This document shows positions 23,511 through 33,003 of a DNA stretch of 64,000 nucleotides, piece after piece (within the stretch, counting starts at the first letter, position 1; each line of letters begins with the position of its first letter). The stretch is taken from contig JACPVJ010000088.1 in assembly GCA_016191785.1 (NCBI GenBank), forward strand, positions 20,303 through 84,302. Reading direction: 5' to 3'. A program made the translations under genes and the position numbers. The DNA is from Myxococcales bacterium (lineage in GTDB: Bacteria > Myxococcota_A > Polyangia > Polyangiales > Polyangiaceae). Below the pieces are notes generated by a model that was not told where the DNA came from, did no database searches, and saw nothing but the letters and a program-made list of their open reading frames with translations.

Positions 23511-26500
23511 TCACTTTCTGTAGCGTCGGGCTACATATCCCTCGACCGCGATCGGCAAGCCGTCCGCCCAGTCCGGCGGGGTCTTCACCAGCTCCGCGAT
23601 CGCCGTGAGGTCTGTTTCACGGTCGACCTCGCACACGATCTCGTCGTGGACGTGGAGAACGACTTCATGGCCCGCTCGCTCGAGACGCACCAGCGCGTCG
23701 GCCAACAGGTCCCTGCAGACTGCCTGGACGACGTTCTCGACGAGTTTCCCCCCGAAAGTCCAGACTTCGGTGCCCCTGTGCAGATGCTTGAGCGCAGCGC
23801 GGCCGTCGCGCTCGTGAATCCTGGCGCCTCTATAGACCATGGAGCGACCGCTCGGGAGCGCACAGCTGAGGACGCGGGCTTCCGCCCTCCAGGTGCACTT
23901 GCCCGTGGATGTTGGCAGCCCGGTCAAAACGGCTCGGATTGCGGCTTGCTCCGATGTCCTCCACAGCCCACCTCGGCGCGCGACGTGGCCCTCACGGATT
24001 GCTCCGGTGCGCGTGCCGGCGACCAATGGATGCGAGTCTCGCCACGCGTCGACCGACTGCGCGGGCGTGACGTCGAGAGCTGACCAATCGATCCCATAGC
24101 TTTCCGCGTGCGCGCGAAATCGGTCCACTCCCATCCCGTATCCGCAACCCAGTACGCACGCCTTTCCAAGCTGCCTCTGGTTTCTCGAGACGGTGTCCGG
24201 GTCGATTGCGAAAAGCACGGCGGCCATCGAGACGTACGGGTCGCCCTCTCGACGGTACAGTTCGAGCCCGTCATCGTCGCCAGCCAACCAGAGCAACGCG
24301 CGAGCCTCGATGGACGCGTAGTCGACGACCGCGAGGAGGCGACCTGCTCCGGCGCGGATGCAGGGGCGGATGAGTGTACCGAGGACATCCTCCATGCCGA
24401 CGCCCGCCGCGTCGGCGATCCGGCGTGCCCCCGCGAGGTCGCCGCGCAGGACGAGCTCAATCGCGGCATCAACGTCCATCGAGACGCCGCGCGGGAGATT
24501 TTGAGGGTTAAATCGACTCCCACCCCACCGACCAGTGTGTGCCGAATGGTAGACGAGCGCGTCACGAATTCTGCCGTCGGGCGATACGGTTTGTAGAGCG
24601 GCAGCGGCCTTCTTTGCAGCGATCCCGCTGGTTGCCAGGCGCGCGCGAATCGCGGCGCGAATGGGCTCCGGGACGGTGGCGTCCGCCACCAACGGCTCAA
24701 GTCGCTCGCCACGAGCATCCCGCAAGTCGAGGCCTTCGCCCCTAAGCCAAGCCAAGAACTGCTTGGGCGAGCGCAGCACGCTGGCAGGCACGGGTGCTGC
24801 TGCCTGCAGGTCGCGCACCTCCTGATTGTCGAGTCGAACGATCGCCTGTGCGAGAGCGATATCGAGCTCGAACCCGCGGGCGTTGATTGCAGCGTCGACG
24901 GTTCGGACGTCGATCTCGGATGCGGCTACATTTTGAAGCGGGCCGGCCCAACCGGCCGCAAGAACCTCGACGTCGCCGCGGCAATACCGAAGAGCGCTGG
25001 CGCGCTGGTCAGGGTCCACTGGGGTAAGCGTGCCGGTCCGTCGATCTGGTCGGCTGAGGGCGAGCGTCATCTTGCGCGCCGCAGTGTCCTTCGGCACGCC
25101 CACAGCCTGCCCCAGCGCCTCGAGACTGCCGCCCAGGCCTACGAGGCGAGCCAGGTGCATCGTGTCGATCCACATCTTCGGCTCCGGCCAGCCGAGACCG
25201 CGCCAAACATGCCGGTCAAAGCCGTGGGCGTTGTGCGCTGCGACGTCCGCGCCTGCTTCGATCGCTGCGAAGAGATTGGCTGGCGGGGGGGTACCGGGTG
25301 TCCAAGCCACCCATGTCGCGTCGGGCAGAAGGGCCGCCGCGCAGACAACCTCTGTCGAGGGGTCCGCAGCGTAGAGGCGGCCACCCAAGGCGCGCAGGTC
25401 GGCCATCGAGCGCGTCTCGAAGTCCACGAACACCGGTGTCTGAGCCACGGCGCACGGCGAAGCGCCGGCGTCGGCCGTTCGATCACTACCTCCCGCAGCT
25501 CGAAGCGCGCGAAGCGGTCTATTGTTTGCGTTCACGTTTTCCTTGGCAGCGCGCGCCGTGCCGCCGTCGAAATCCATGAGTTCGTAGTCAGGATCATCGT
25601 GCGCTTCGTGCGTATCGCTGTCTGACGGCGGTGCTGGAGCCGACTCCGTCAGCGCATTGTCGAGCGCTTCGCTGGGCTCTGGACCCGCGGGTGGCAGGCT
25701 TGCGCGAGGCAGGCCGCGACCCTTCGCAACTCCAACTTCGACGAACCGCGCGAGCCATCTCCCCGAGCGACGTCGGACCAGGAGCCGCAAGCTCGGCTTG
25801 TCGAGGCGGAGGACAGGCGCTAGGTCGAGGCGCTCCAACTCGGCCGTCTCCGCTCGCGTTGTACGGTGGTCCGCCTCGAAGTCGACCAGCTCCCCTAGCT
25901 CCAGCGCGGCCGGCGATCCGGGGCTCGCATCGAGCCAGCCAGCCCAGCGCGTGCCGCTGGTCAGGTCGCTCTCCGGCGCCGACCGGAATCGCTCGTACAG
26001 CGCACGGACCGCCGGCTCCACACCCGGTCCGGAGAGATCGTCCAGGTCGAGGTCGACGAGGGGTACCGCGCCAAATTCCGTGCGGCACAGATCCCGCCAG
26101 CTGATGTTGCGTCCCTGCGACCAGACGAGCCACCACACCCACCGGGTGATCACGTCGAGATGCGGGCGTAGCTCATTGCGACTGCGGGCGGCTGAGATGT
26201 CGCCCCACCGCTCCCAGTTTGTTGCTCGGTCCACGAGGCGGAAGCCCACGCACCGCCGGGCGATCTCGGGCGAGCGTGTTATCGATCGTGGAAGCGTGGA
26301 TCCCACCAACGCGACCGGGGACGTGACCCGCACCGTCCTTTCGTTCGCGTACTTCGCCGCGAATGTGAGCGAGGCGTTGAGCGACAAGATCGCCTCAAGG
26401 CGACGGTACACGTCTGGGACGCGACCGACCTCGTCGAGGATGAGGACTCCCGCTCCGCTCTCGATGGCCAGGCCGGTGCCGCGGCGGGTTCCCTCGGGCT

Positions 26501-28010
26501 CGCCGAGCGCGACGTCCGCGGCGCGGCGTCCGACGCAGCCTCCTGCCAGCCGAGCCGAAGCAGTTTTCGCGGTGCCGCTCCCACCGGTGACGGCGAGGAT
26601 TGGAGGCAGTCCGCTCGCCCGCTGGGCGTAGAAGTCAGCCGCGATCAGCGCGCACAAATATCCCCTGCTCAAACCTGGCAACAGCTCTCCGAGACACCCG
26701 AACGCGAGGTCGACCTCCTGCTGTGTCGGGGCGGACGTTCCAAGATCCACCGGTGGGGGATCACCGCGACGCCTCGGGCGACGCGCGCGGATCGACCCTT
26801 CCGCGGGCTCGACGTAGGGGCCAACGACGGTGTTCGCATCCACCGGATCGATGGGAACGAATCCGCGGAGGGGACCCCCGTTCAGTGCGGCGTCGACCAT
26901 CGTGCGCGAACGTGCCCAGGGCAGCTCCGCAAGCGTGCGATCGCCCGTCACTCGACGGACCTGAAGCGTCACCGCATCCACCCAGGCGCCCGAGACAGAC
27001 CGGGCGACGTCGACGATCGTGTTGGCAGCGCGATCTACCAGCGTGCGCCACTTCGCGGCCTCCTTCTCGTCCGGGGACGCCAACCGGTCCGCATTCGCGA
27101 CGCGAAGGAAGAGCCGCCATGCGTGCTCGTAGAGCTTTTCCGGTGCACCCGGTCGCATGTCCCGGAGGACGTGGCGCTGATGAGGCAGGTGCACCAGCGA
27201 GCGGGCGGCCTCATACGGAGATGCACGATCGTCATCGACGAGCCGCCCCACGAGCGCGTCCCAGGAGCGGCGCTGGCCGCATCGGAAGCACTTGGCCCCG
27301 CGATCGTCGACCACGAATGGTGGATTGCCCGACGAGCCGTCTGCACCGCACCAGATGCACCGATGCCGCCCGTAGGAGAGCCCGTGCTCGCTCATCCAGT
27401 CGGCGACCTCGTCCTGTGTAGCCGCGCTGACAGAATTGTTTCCGGGGACGACGGTGGAAGCCGACGGCTCGAAGCGCAACACGGGACCGCACGTCTGGTC
27501 GCCCCGGGCACCCGATGGGTGTCGAGTATCCGTCTTCACCTCGAGCCGCCACGACGCGAGTCTGCCGTAGGGGGCGAGGAGCGCCCACGCTGCCGCCAGC
27601 TCCACCGCTGTAGCATCCGGCGTCGCCACGAAGATTACGCGCAGGCCCGCGCCGTGGGTTCGCCATGCGAACAGGGGGCGCGGTACGGAACTCGGGAAGA
27701 AGCGCTGCAGGTCCCCATCGACCAGCGGCGGGGCATTCTCCGGGCGATCAAAATCTAGGGCGACGACCGCCTCCAAGCCGCTCCACCGCATGATGGGCTC
27801 CGAGAGGTTCGAGATGTCCAGCTCCACCGCGCGCGTAAGCGCGGCGTCCGGCGTCTCCCCGGTGACGCGAGTCCCCTCGTCGTCGCGCTGGTACAGGCCG
27901 CGCACCGTGAGTTCGAAGCCGACCGATGACGGAGTGGCCGTCACCGCATGCGCGACCTCGGCGGCCTCGCGCAGGGCGGTTGGCCGTGTAATAGTTCGGC
28001 TCGAGGGCAT
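23511..28010 (-). CDS. All-in-one replication protein: primase-like/zinc ribbon + P-loop helicase + 3'-5' exonuclease + family A DNA polymerase
   Basis: 1499 residues. Residues 75-185 form an alpha/beta region with VVALDFDRPE and EVKTDTRHPSGARGD, possibly a primase-polymerase relic (uncertain). A zinc ribbon follows (C218, C221, C241, C244). Residues 430-600 carry a P-loop ATPase: Walker A GGSGTAKT (476-483, with Ala in place of the second Gly), Walker B GVLILDEVGR, and RSPEIARRCVGF near a likely arginine finger. Residues 858-1020 are a DEDD-type proofreading exonuclease: VDFETRS, AHNAHGFDRHVW, YCRGDVEV. Residues 1030-1499 are a family A polymerase: motif A VVDYASIEAR (D1230), motif B RNQRQLGKACVLGCGYG, motif C HVHDEIVCEV (H1455, D1456, E1457). 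All polymerase and exonuclease residues appear intact. Start ATG 28010. It probably replicates the element autonomously. Confidence 0.85.
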   Translation of the reverse strand: MPSSRTITRPTALREAAEVAHAVTATPSSVGFELTVRGLYQRDDEGTRVTGETPDAALTRAVELDISNLSEPIMRWSGLEAVVALDFDRPENAPPLVDGDLQRFFPSSVPRPLFAWRTHGAGLRVIFVATPDATAVELAAAWALLAPYGRLASWRLEVKTDTRHPSGARGDQTCGPVLRFEPSASTVVPGNNSVSAATQDEVADWMSEHGLSYGRHRCIWCGADGSSGNPPFVVDDRGAKCFRCGQRRSWDALVGRLVDDDRASPYEAARSLVHLPHQRHVLRDMRPGAPEKLYEHAWRLFLRVANADRLASPDEKEAAKWRTLVDRAANTIVDVARSVSGAWVDAVTLQVRRVTGDRTLAELPWARSRTMVDAALNGGPLRGFVPIDPVDANTVVGPYVEPAEGSIRARRPRRRGDPPPVDLGTSAPTQQEVDLAFGCLGELLPGLSRGYLCALIAADFYAQRASGLPPILAVTGGSGTAKTASARLAGGCVGRRAADVALGEPEGTRRGTGLAIESGAGVLILDEVGRVPDVYRRLEAILSLNASLTFAAKYANERTVRVTSPVALVGSTLPRSITRSPEIARRCVGFRLVDRATNWERWGDISAARSRNELRPHLDVITRWVWWLVWSQGRNISWRDLCRTEFGAVPLVDLDLDDLSGPGVEPAVRALYERFRSAPESDLTSGTRWAGWLDASPGSPAALELGELVDFEADHRTTRAETAELERLDLAPVLRLDKPSLRLLVRRRSGRWLARFVEVGVAKGRGLPRASLPPAGPEPSEALDNALTESAPAPPSDSDTHEAHDDPDYELMDFDGGTARAAKENVNANNRPLRALRAAGGSDRTADAGASPCAVAQTPVFVDFETRSMADLRALGGRLYAADPSTEVVCAAALLPDATWVAWTPGTPPPANLFAAIEAGADVAAHNAHGFDRHVWRGLGWPEPKMWIDTMHLARLVGLGGSLEALGQAVGVPKDTAARKMTLALSRPDRRTGTLTPVDPDQRASALRYCRGDVEVLAAGWAGPLQNVAASEIDVRTVDAAINARGFELDIALAQAIVRLDNQEVRDLQAAAPVPASVLRSPKQFLAWLRGEGLDLRDARGERLEPLVADATVPEPIRAAIRARLATSGIAAKKAAAALQTVSPDGRIRDALVYHSAHTGRWGGSRFNPQNLPRGVSMDVDAAIELVLRGDLAGARRIADAAGVGMEDVLGTLIRPCIRAGAGRLLAVVDYASIEARALLWLAGDDDGLELYRREGDPYVSMAAVLFAIDPDTVSRNQRQLGKACVLGCGYGMGVDRFRAHAESYGIDWSALDVTPAQSVDAWRDSHPLVAGTRTGAIREGHVARRGGLWRTSEQAAIRAVLTGLPTSTGKCTWRAEARVLSCALPSGRSMVYRGARIHERDGRAALKHLHRGTEVWTFGGKLVENVVQAVCRDLLADALVRLERAGHEVVLHVHDEIVCEVDRETDLTAIAELVKTPPDWADGLPIAVEGYVARRYRK

Positions 28011-28088
28011 GAAGCGTCCTCCGTCGGCCCCGCGCTGAGCTGTCCTCCTTTACAGGGACGGGAGCAGCTCACGCGCGCGGCCGAATCG

Positions 28089-28286
28089 TCAGCCTGCGGC
28101 GCTCTCGTTGCGTCGATGCGTGTCGCCTGCTTCAGCTACGACCTTGCCTGGATCCGCGACGGCCACCTTGGCGCCAATTCGAATCAGCGTCTGGACGATG
28201 CGGTGGCGAGGCGCGAGCGGGAACTGCTCGCAGAGCACGGTGAGCAGTGCCTCGTCAGCCGGCGTTAGAATGATTGTTCGCTTCAT
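28089..28286 (-). CDS. Small ribbon-helix-helix-like protein, candidate repressor
   Basis: 65 residues from the ATG at 28286, which has GGAG 6 nt upstream. The longer frame to 28340 runs through a palindrome and is rejected. The N-terminal strand MKRTIILTPADEALLTVL followed by FPLAPRHRIVQTLIRIGAKVA has the length and spacing of a ribbon-helix-helix DNA-binding unit, with a short hydrophilic tail. A perfect 17-bp palindrome lies 26-42 bp upstream, where an autorepressor would bind. It precedes the large polymerase fusion in the same direction, so it may control its expression. Confidence 0.5.
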   Translation of the reverse strand: MKRTIILTPADEALLTVLCEQFPLAPRHRIVQTLIRIGAKVAVADPGKVVAEAGDTHRRNESAAG

Positions 28287-28311
28287 TGAGGGCTCCGATG
28301 CGATGAAGAAC

Positions 28312-28328
28312 GACTGGCTGAGCCAGTC
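28312..28328. promoter_or_regulatory. 17-bp perfect palindrome, likely operator
   Basis: GACTGGCT-G-AGCCAGTC, 8-bp arms around a single G. It lies just upstream of the small RHH-like gene (start 28286, minus strand) and of the whole leftward replication operon. It is too short-looped to be a terminator and has no T-run, so an operator is the simplest reading. Confidence 0.5.
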
Positions 28329-28340
28329 ACACGAATTCAT

Positions 28341-28673
28341 CTACATCTGCCCTCCGCCCGACAGGGCGGCGTCCCGCGAAGGATTACGGCGATCGAGATG
28401 GTACCAGAGCGCACATAGACGTCAAGCACGCATCGGGCACCTCGAGGATGTTTGCACGCCGATGTCAGATCGATTCTCGCGCCCACCAGCAGCTGCAGGT
28501 GCGCCGTGCGGATCGTGCGCATCACGCGCGCGAGGCACGTTCGCGCGCGTAGGCGTCCCGAGCACGCCGATCACAGACGCGCTCTCCGAACGCGCGACAC
28601 CACCCGCGAACTCGATGCGCGATCGCCGGCGCACTTGCGCTGCCCGCGATTACAACAAATAATTCCCACTGAC
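28341..28673. other. Divergent intergenic region of the element
   Basis: No gene seen. It separates leftward (start 28286) and rightward (start 28674) transcription units. It contains one compact hairpin, CCGCCC (28354-28359), loop GACA, GGGCGG (28364-28369). Open frames across it look like codon noise. Promoters for both directions are expected here but no strong -35/-10 pair was evident. Confidence 0.4.
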
Positions 28674-29231
28674 ATGGACGAGGGCGAACTGCTTCCTTTC
28701 CCGGGGATCCCGCTTGCTGACGCTACAGGATCAGCAGCGCGTCGACGACCGGGACGGCCGCGGAAAGTTGAACGGCGGCCGACGGTCGATGACCTCGCGT
28801 ATTTCGCCAGCGTCGCCACTGATCGCGTTCGACACGCTGACGCCGACGATGTCGTGGCTGCCGTGCGTGGGCGCGCTGACGCGAGTGAAGTCCTTCGGAG
28901 AGTCCGAGAGGGCATCGCGGTGGAGGCGGCTGTTCTCGAGCACGAGCGGCTCGAGCAACAGAAGCGTGGCCTCGACGTCGGTCAGATCTCGTCGCGGCGC
29001 ATCGAGGCTTTGACCCGCCTCGCCACCCTCGAGGTTGAGGCCCTGCGCTTGCGGGCCGGCACGATCGATCCTCGGAACGAGGGCATGCAGCGAGTGTTCC
29101 GCGCGTGGGTGGGGGACGTGCGCGACGCTGCGGTGGCGACGATGGCCCCGGAGGCGCTCGACGCGTTCTTCACGCTCCTGGAGACCCGTTTGCAGACCTG
29201 GGAGGATCGCGCGGAGGCACTGCTGCGTTAG
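28674..29231 (+). CDS. AT-hook-containing helical protein of the element
   Basis: 185 residues from the ATG at 28674. Residues 22-32 include RRRPGRPRKVERRP, an AT-hook-like GRP core flanked by basic residues, which suggests minor-groove DNA binding. The remainder is almost entirely helical and charged (DDVVAAVRGRADASEVLRRVREG, VLEHERLEQQKRGLDVGQISSRRIEALTRLATLEVEALRLRAG), with coiled-coil character. It ends by overlapping the convergent small basic gene by 4 bp. A small terminase-like or DNA-packaging role is conceivable, but no family was recognised. Confidence 0.5.
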   Translation: MDEGELLPFPGIPLADATGSAARRRPGRPRKVERRPTVDDLAYFASVATDRVRHADADDVVAAVRGRADASEVLRRVREGIAVEAAVLEHERLEQQKRGLDVGQISSRRIEALTRLATLEVEALRLRAGTIDPRNEGMQRVFRAWVGDVRDAAVATMAPEALDAFFTLLETRLQTWEDRAEALLR

Positions 29232-29563
29232 GAACTGCGGCGCGCCCGACGTCGAGCCGAGCGTTCGCCGCGCGCCTTGTCTCCATCTGCCGCCGCGGGA
29301 GCCAGTCCGTCTGCCGTCGTGAGCGACCGCGCTTTCCGCGCCTCGTACGCGCGAGCGAGCGCTGTCAGGAATGCATCCCACTCGGCGGGAGGGATTCCGG
29401 CGCGAGCGACGCTCGCGGCCCTCGTCGTCTCCTCGGCATACAGGTGCGCTCCGTCGCTCTTGGCCCGGCGCTCGCGCGCCTTCGCTTCTCGCTTCCGCGC
29501 TGCACGGGCCAGGCGCCGTTCGCGCTCTTCCTTGGGCGTTCCGGGTTGACGTTTCCGCGGCAT
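29228..29563 (-). CDS. Small highly basic hypothetical protein
   Basis: 111 residues from the ATG at 29563. The N-terminal half is a Lys/Arg/Glu-rich helix (MPRKRQPGTPKEERERRLARAARKREAKARERRAKS) likely to be coiled coil or RNA/DNA binding. The middle (SVARAGIPPAEWDAFLTALARAYEARKA) is helical, and the tail is again basic (SARRRARRSS). No family recognised. It is divergent from the HTH gene at 29633 and convergent with the AT-hook gene. Confidence 0.45.
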   Translation of the reverse strand: MPRKRQPGTPKEERERRLARAARKREAKARERRAKSDGAHLYAEETTRAASVARAGIPPAEWDAFLTALARAYEARKARSLTTADGLAPAAADGDKARGERSARRRARRSS

Positions 29564-29632
29564 GGCGATGTCGCCAATATAAGGCCTTTGTCGATGGCCC
29601 ACCCCGGCCCCCGAGAGGCAAGGTCGCGGGCA

Positions 29633-29875
29633 GTGAAAACGGGAAGCTATTCTCTGAAGCGACGCAACGTTGGGGCGCAAGACCGTCGGCGGCTGGGACG
29701 GCTTCTCGGACGCGTGACGGCCGCTCGCGCTGCGGAGACCATCGGGGTCTACGTCCAGACGCTGTTCGCCGTTCTTGCTGGACGTAAGGCGAACCAACCG
29801 ACCGTCGCGCTCGTTACGCGCCGGCTAGCTGAACTGTCCCGAGAGGGTCCACGGAACCAAGAGGGCGAACGGTGA
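29633..29875 (+). CDS. Small HTH-like regulator of the element
   Basis: 80 residues from the GTG at 29633; an ATG at 29594 would add 13. The core RRRLGRLLGRVTAARAAETIGVYVQTLFAVLAGRKANQPTVALVTRRLAEL has helix-turn-helix spacing, with AAETIGVYVQTLFAVLAG as the putative turn and recognition helix, like phage Cro/CII-type regulators. It lies 1 bp upstream of the excisionase-like gene in the same direction, so the two form a regulator-excisionase-integrase module. Assignment is by pattern only. Confidence 0.5.
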   Translation: MKTGSYSLKRRNVGAQDRRRLGRLLGRVTAARAAETIGVYVQTLFAVLAGRKANQPTVALVTRRLAELSREGPRNQEGER

Positions 29876-29876
29876 A

Positions 29877-30197
29877 ATGGTGCTCGACGAAGGTGCACTC
29901 AGAGCGCTCGTGCGAGAGGCACTCCGCGACGTACTGCGTGAGGAGCTTCCGCGGCTTCTGCCGGGAAGCACAGCTCGACCGACCTACTTGTCGCCGAAAC
30001 AGGCGGCCGATGTCGCGGCAACGAGCGTATCGACGATTCGCTCTTGGATCCGGGGCGGCCGGTTGCGGCCCTATCGAGCGGGTCGCCTCGTCCGTGTACG
30101 CCGTGATGAGGTGGAGGCCCTCCTCGCCGGAGGCAAAGTAGGTGGTGACTCCCGTGCCACCCTCGCCGCGACGATAATCTCGAAGGGACGGCGCTGA
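29877..30197 (+). CDS. Excisionase-like MerR-type HTH protein
   Basis: 106 residues. The central part YLSPKQAADVAATSVSTIRSWIRGGRLRPYRAGRLVRVRRDEVEALLAG is the HTH_17/excisionase pattern, in which the helix-turn-helix is followed by the wing GRLRPYRAG and the RVRRDEVEALL helix. The N-terminal 35 residues form an acidic/basic helix (ALRALVREALRDVLREELPRLLPG) suitable for oligomerisation. It lies about 100 bp upstream of the integrase in the same direction. It probably acts as recombination directionality factor or as a regulator of the integrase. Confidence 0.72.
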   Translation: MVLDEGALRALVREALRDVLREELPRLLPGSTARPTYLSPKQAADVAATSVSTIRSWIRGGRLRPYRAGRLVRVRRDEVEALLAGGKVGGDSRATLAATIISKGRR

Positions 30198-30294
30198 ATG
30201 GATGCAACTCCCCGTAACCGCTCCATTCATCGTGCCGCTCAAGGCGGTGGTGGACGCGCTCGGACGCAACGGCTAGCGCTCCCACAGGAATTCC

Positions 30295-31700
<1,406 letters not shown>

Positions 31701-31798
31701 GAAGCGGTAAGCCCGCGGTGTTTACCACAGGGGCACCCGCGATCAACTAGAAAAATCCGCGAAAACGCAGGCCGAAAGCCCGGGCTATACTGCCCGCC

Positions 31799-32488
31799 GT
31801 GCGCGTCCTCTGGTTGGCTCTGCTGGTGCTGCTCTGGCCCGACCTCGCCCGTGCGACCGACTGCGCCGTTCCCGAGCTTGGACCATCGACCGAGCGGGCC
31901 CACGTGGTGTTCGTGGCGAAGGTGACCGACGAGCGCGACCACAGCGTCTACACGCTGGCGGTCGAGCGCGTCTTCAAGGGCAGCGCCCCCAAGACCGTGA
32001 AGGCCCGCGGCGGAGGGCTGAGCGGCGCGAGCTTCGAGCGCGGCAAGCGCTTCCTGGTGTTCGGCACGCTGACGCCGAACGATCTGGACGCGCCCCTCTC
32101 CGCCCACCTGTGCGGCGGCACGCAGCTCGCAGACCAGGCCAAGGACTGGATCGCGAAGCTGGGCGGCGGCACCGCCCCGGGCAACGCGCTCGCCAGCGGC
32201 GCGGCCCCCTCCGCGTCGCCCGACGCGGCGCCGCCTCCCGAAGTGACGCCCGAGCCGCAGGCGAGCGGGTCGCCCGAACCGACCCCCGAAACAGCGCCAC
32301 CTTCTTCCGCCGCGCCGCCCGTGGTTCCCCCGACTTCCCCTTCGCCAGCCGCTGCGCCAGCCGACAGCGGCGGGTGCGCGGCCTGTGCAGTCGGCGCTCC
32401 GGCGACGCCGGCGCACGACCGACTGACTGCCCTGGCCTTGCTCGTGTTCGTGGCAATGAGCGCGCGGCGGAGTATGATTCGGCAATGA
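31799..32488 (+). CDS. Secreted NTR/TIMP-like protein with MYXO-CTERM-like tail
   Basis: 229 residues from the GTG at 31799. A signal peptide (VLWLALLVLLWPDLARA) is followed by DCAVPELGP, where an N-terminal Cys and the later VVFVAKVTDERDHSVYTLAVERVFKGSAP, RFLVFGTL and AHLCGGTQ fit an NTR (TIMP-like) fold. A Pro/Ala/Ser-rich linker (residues 130-190) leads to GGCAACAVG, a hydrophobic helix (ALALLVFVAM) and ARRSMIRQ. That Cys-pair/helix/Arg order resembles the MYXO-CTERM anchoring signal but is not the canonical form. Role unknown. It overlaps the next gene by 4 bp. Confidence 0.65.
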   Translation: MRVLWLALLVLLWPDLARATDCAVPELGPSTERAHVVFVAKVTDERDHSVYTLAVERVFKGSAPKTVKARGGGLSGASFERGKRFLVFGTLTPNDLDAPLSAHLCGGTQLADQAKDWIAKLGGGTAPGNALASGAAPSASPDAAPPPEVTPEPQASGSPEPTPETAPPSSAAPPVVPPTSPSPAAAPADSGGCAACAVGAPATPAHDRLTALALLVFVAMSARRSMIRQ

Positions 32489-33003
32489 AGCTCGGCTACT
32501 TCGTGCTCGCGCTGGGGTTCGCCGTGGCCTGCGGCGGCCAGTCCGAGACCAGCGGCACCGGCGGGTCGGCTGGCAGCGGTGGCAGCACCGGGGGCTCGGG
32601 CGGCGGCACCAGCGGCGGCAGCGGCGGCAGCGGTGGCAGCGTCGGGGGCTCGGGCGGCGGCACCAGCGGCGCCGGCGGCATGCCCGCCGGCTGCGCCGAG
32701 CTCGAGACGCAGTACTCCGCGTATCTGGGCCAGGCCAAGGGCTGCAACGCCGCCATCAACGCGCTGCAGTGCACGCTCCTGATCGACACCGAGCTGTCCT
32801 GCCCCTGCAAGACGTACGTGAACCCCGCAAACACCGACCCCGTCGCCAAGCTGAAGTCGCTCGCGACCGAGTGGGCCGCGAAGAAGTGCGGCGAAGCCAT
32901 CGCCTGTCCCGAGATCGCCTGCCCCCAGCCCCAGGGTTCAGGGTGTCAGGTCAACGGCGCGGGCGGCGACGGCGACGGCTGCGTGGACTTTGGACCCGAT
33001 TGA
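32485..33003 (+). CDS. Gly-rich linker lipoprotein with small Cys domain
   Basis: 172 residues from the ATG overlapping the previous stop. It has a lipoprotein signal (VLALGFAVAC, lipobox AVAC), then a GGSGG/GGTSGG linker (residues 17-68), then a C-terminal domain with about eight Cys (GCAELETQYSAYLGQAKGC, NALQCTLL, SCPCKTYV, KKCGEAIACPEIAC, SGCQVNG). The helical ETQYSAYLGQA segment and spaced Cys suggest a small disulfide-stabilised helical domain exposed outside the cell. It lies directly upstream of, and overlaps by 1 bp (TGATG), the selenoprotein gene, so the two may share transcript and location. Confidence 0.72.
   Translation: MKLGYFVLALGFAVACGGQSETSGTGGSAGSGGSTGGSGGGTSGGSGGSGGSVGGSGGGTSGAGGMPAGCAELETQYSAYLGQAKGCNAAINALQCTLLIDTELSCPCKTYVNPANTDPVAKLKSLATEWAAKKCGEAIACPEIACPQPQGSGCQVNGAGGDGDGCVDFGPD

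Noticed and set aside
28674..29231. Terminase small subunit
   Set aside because: Small size and DNA-binding basic patch are compatible, but no large subunit or packaging genes exist in the element and no motif supports it.
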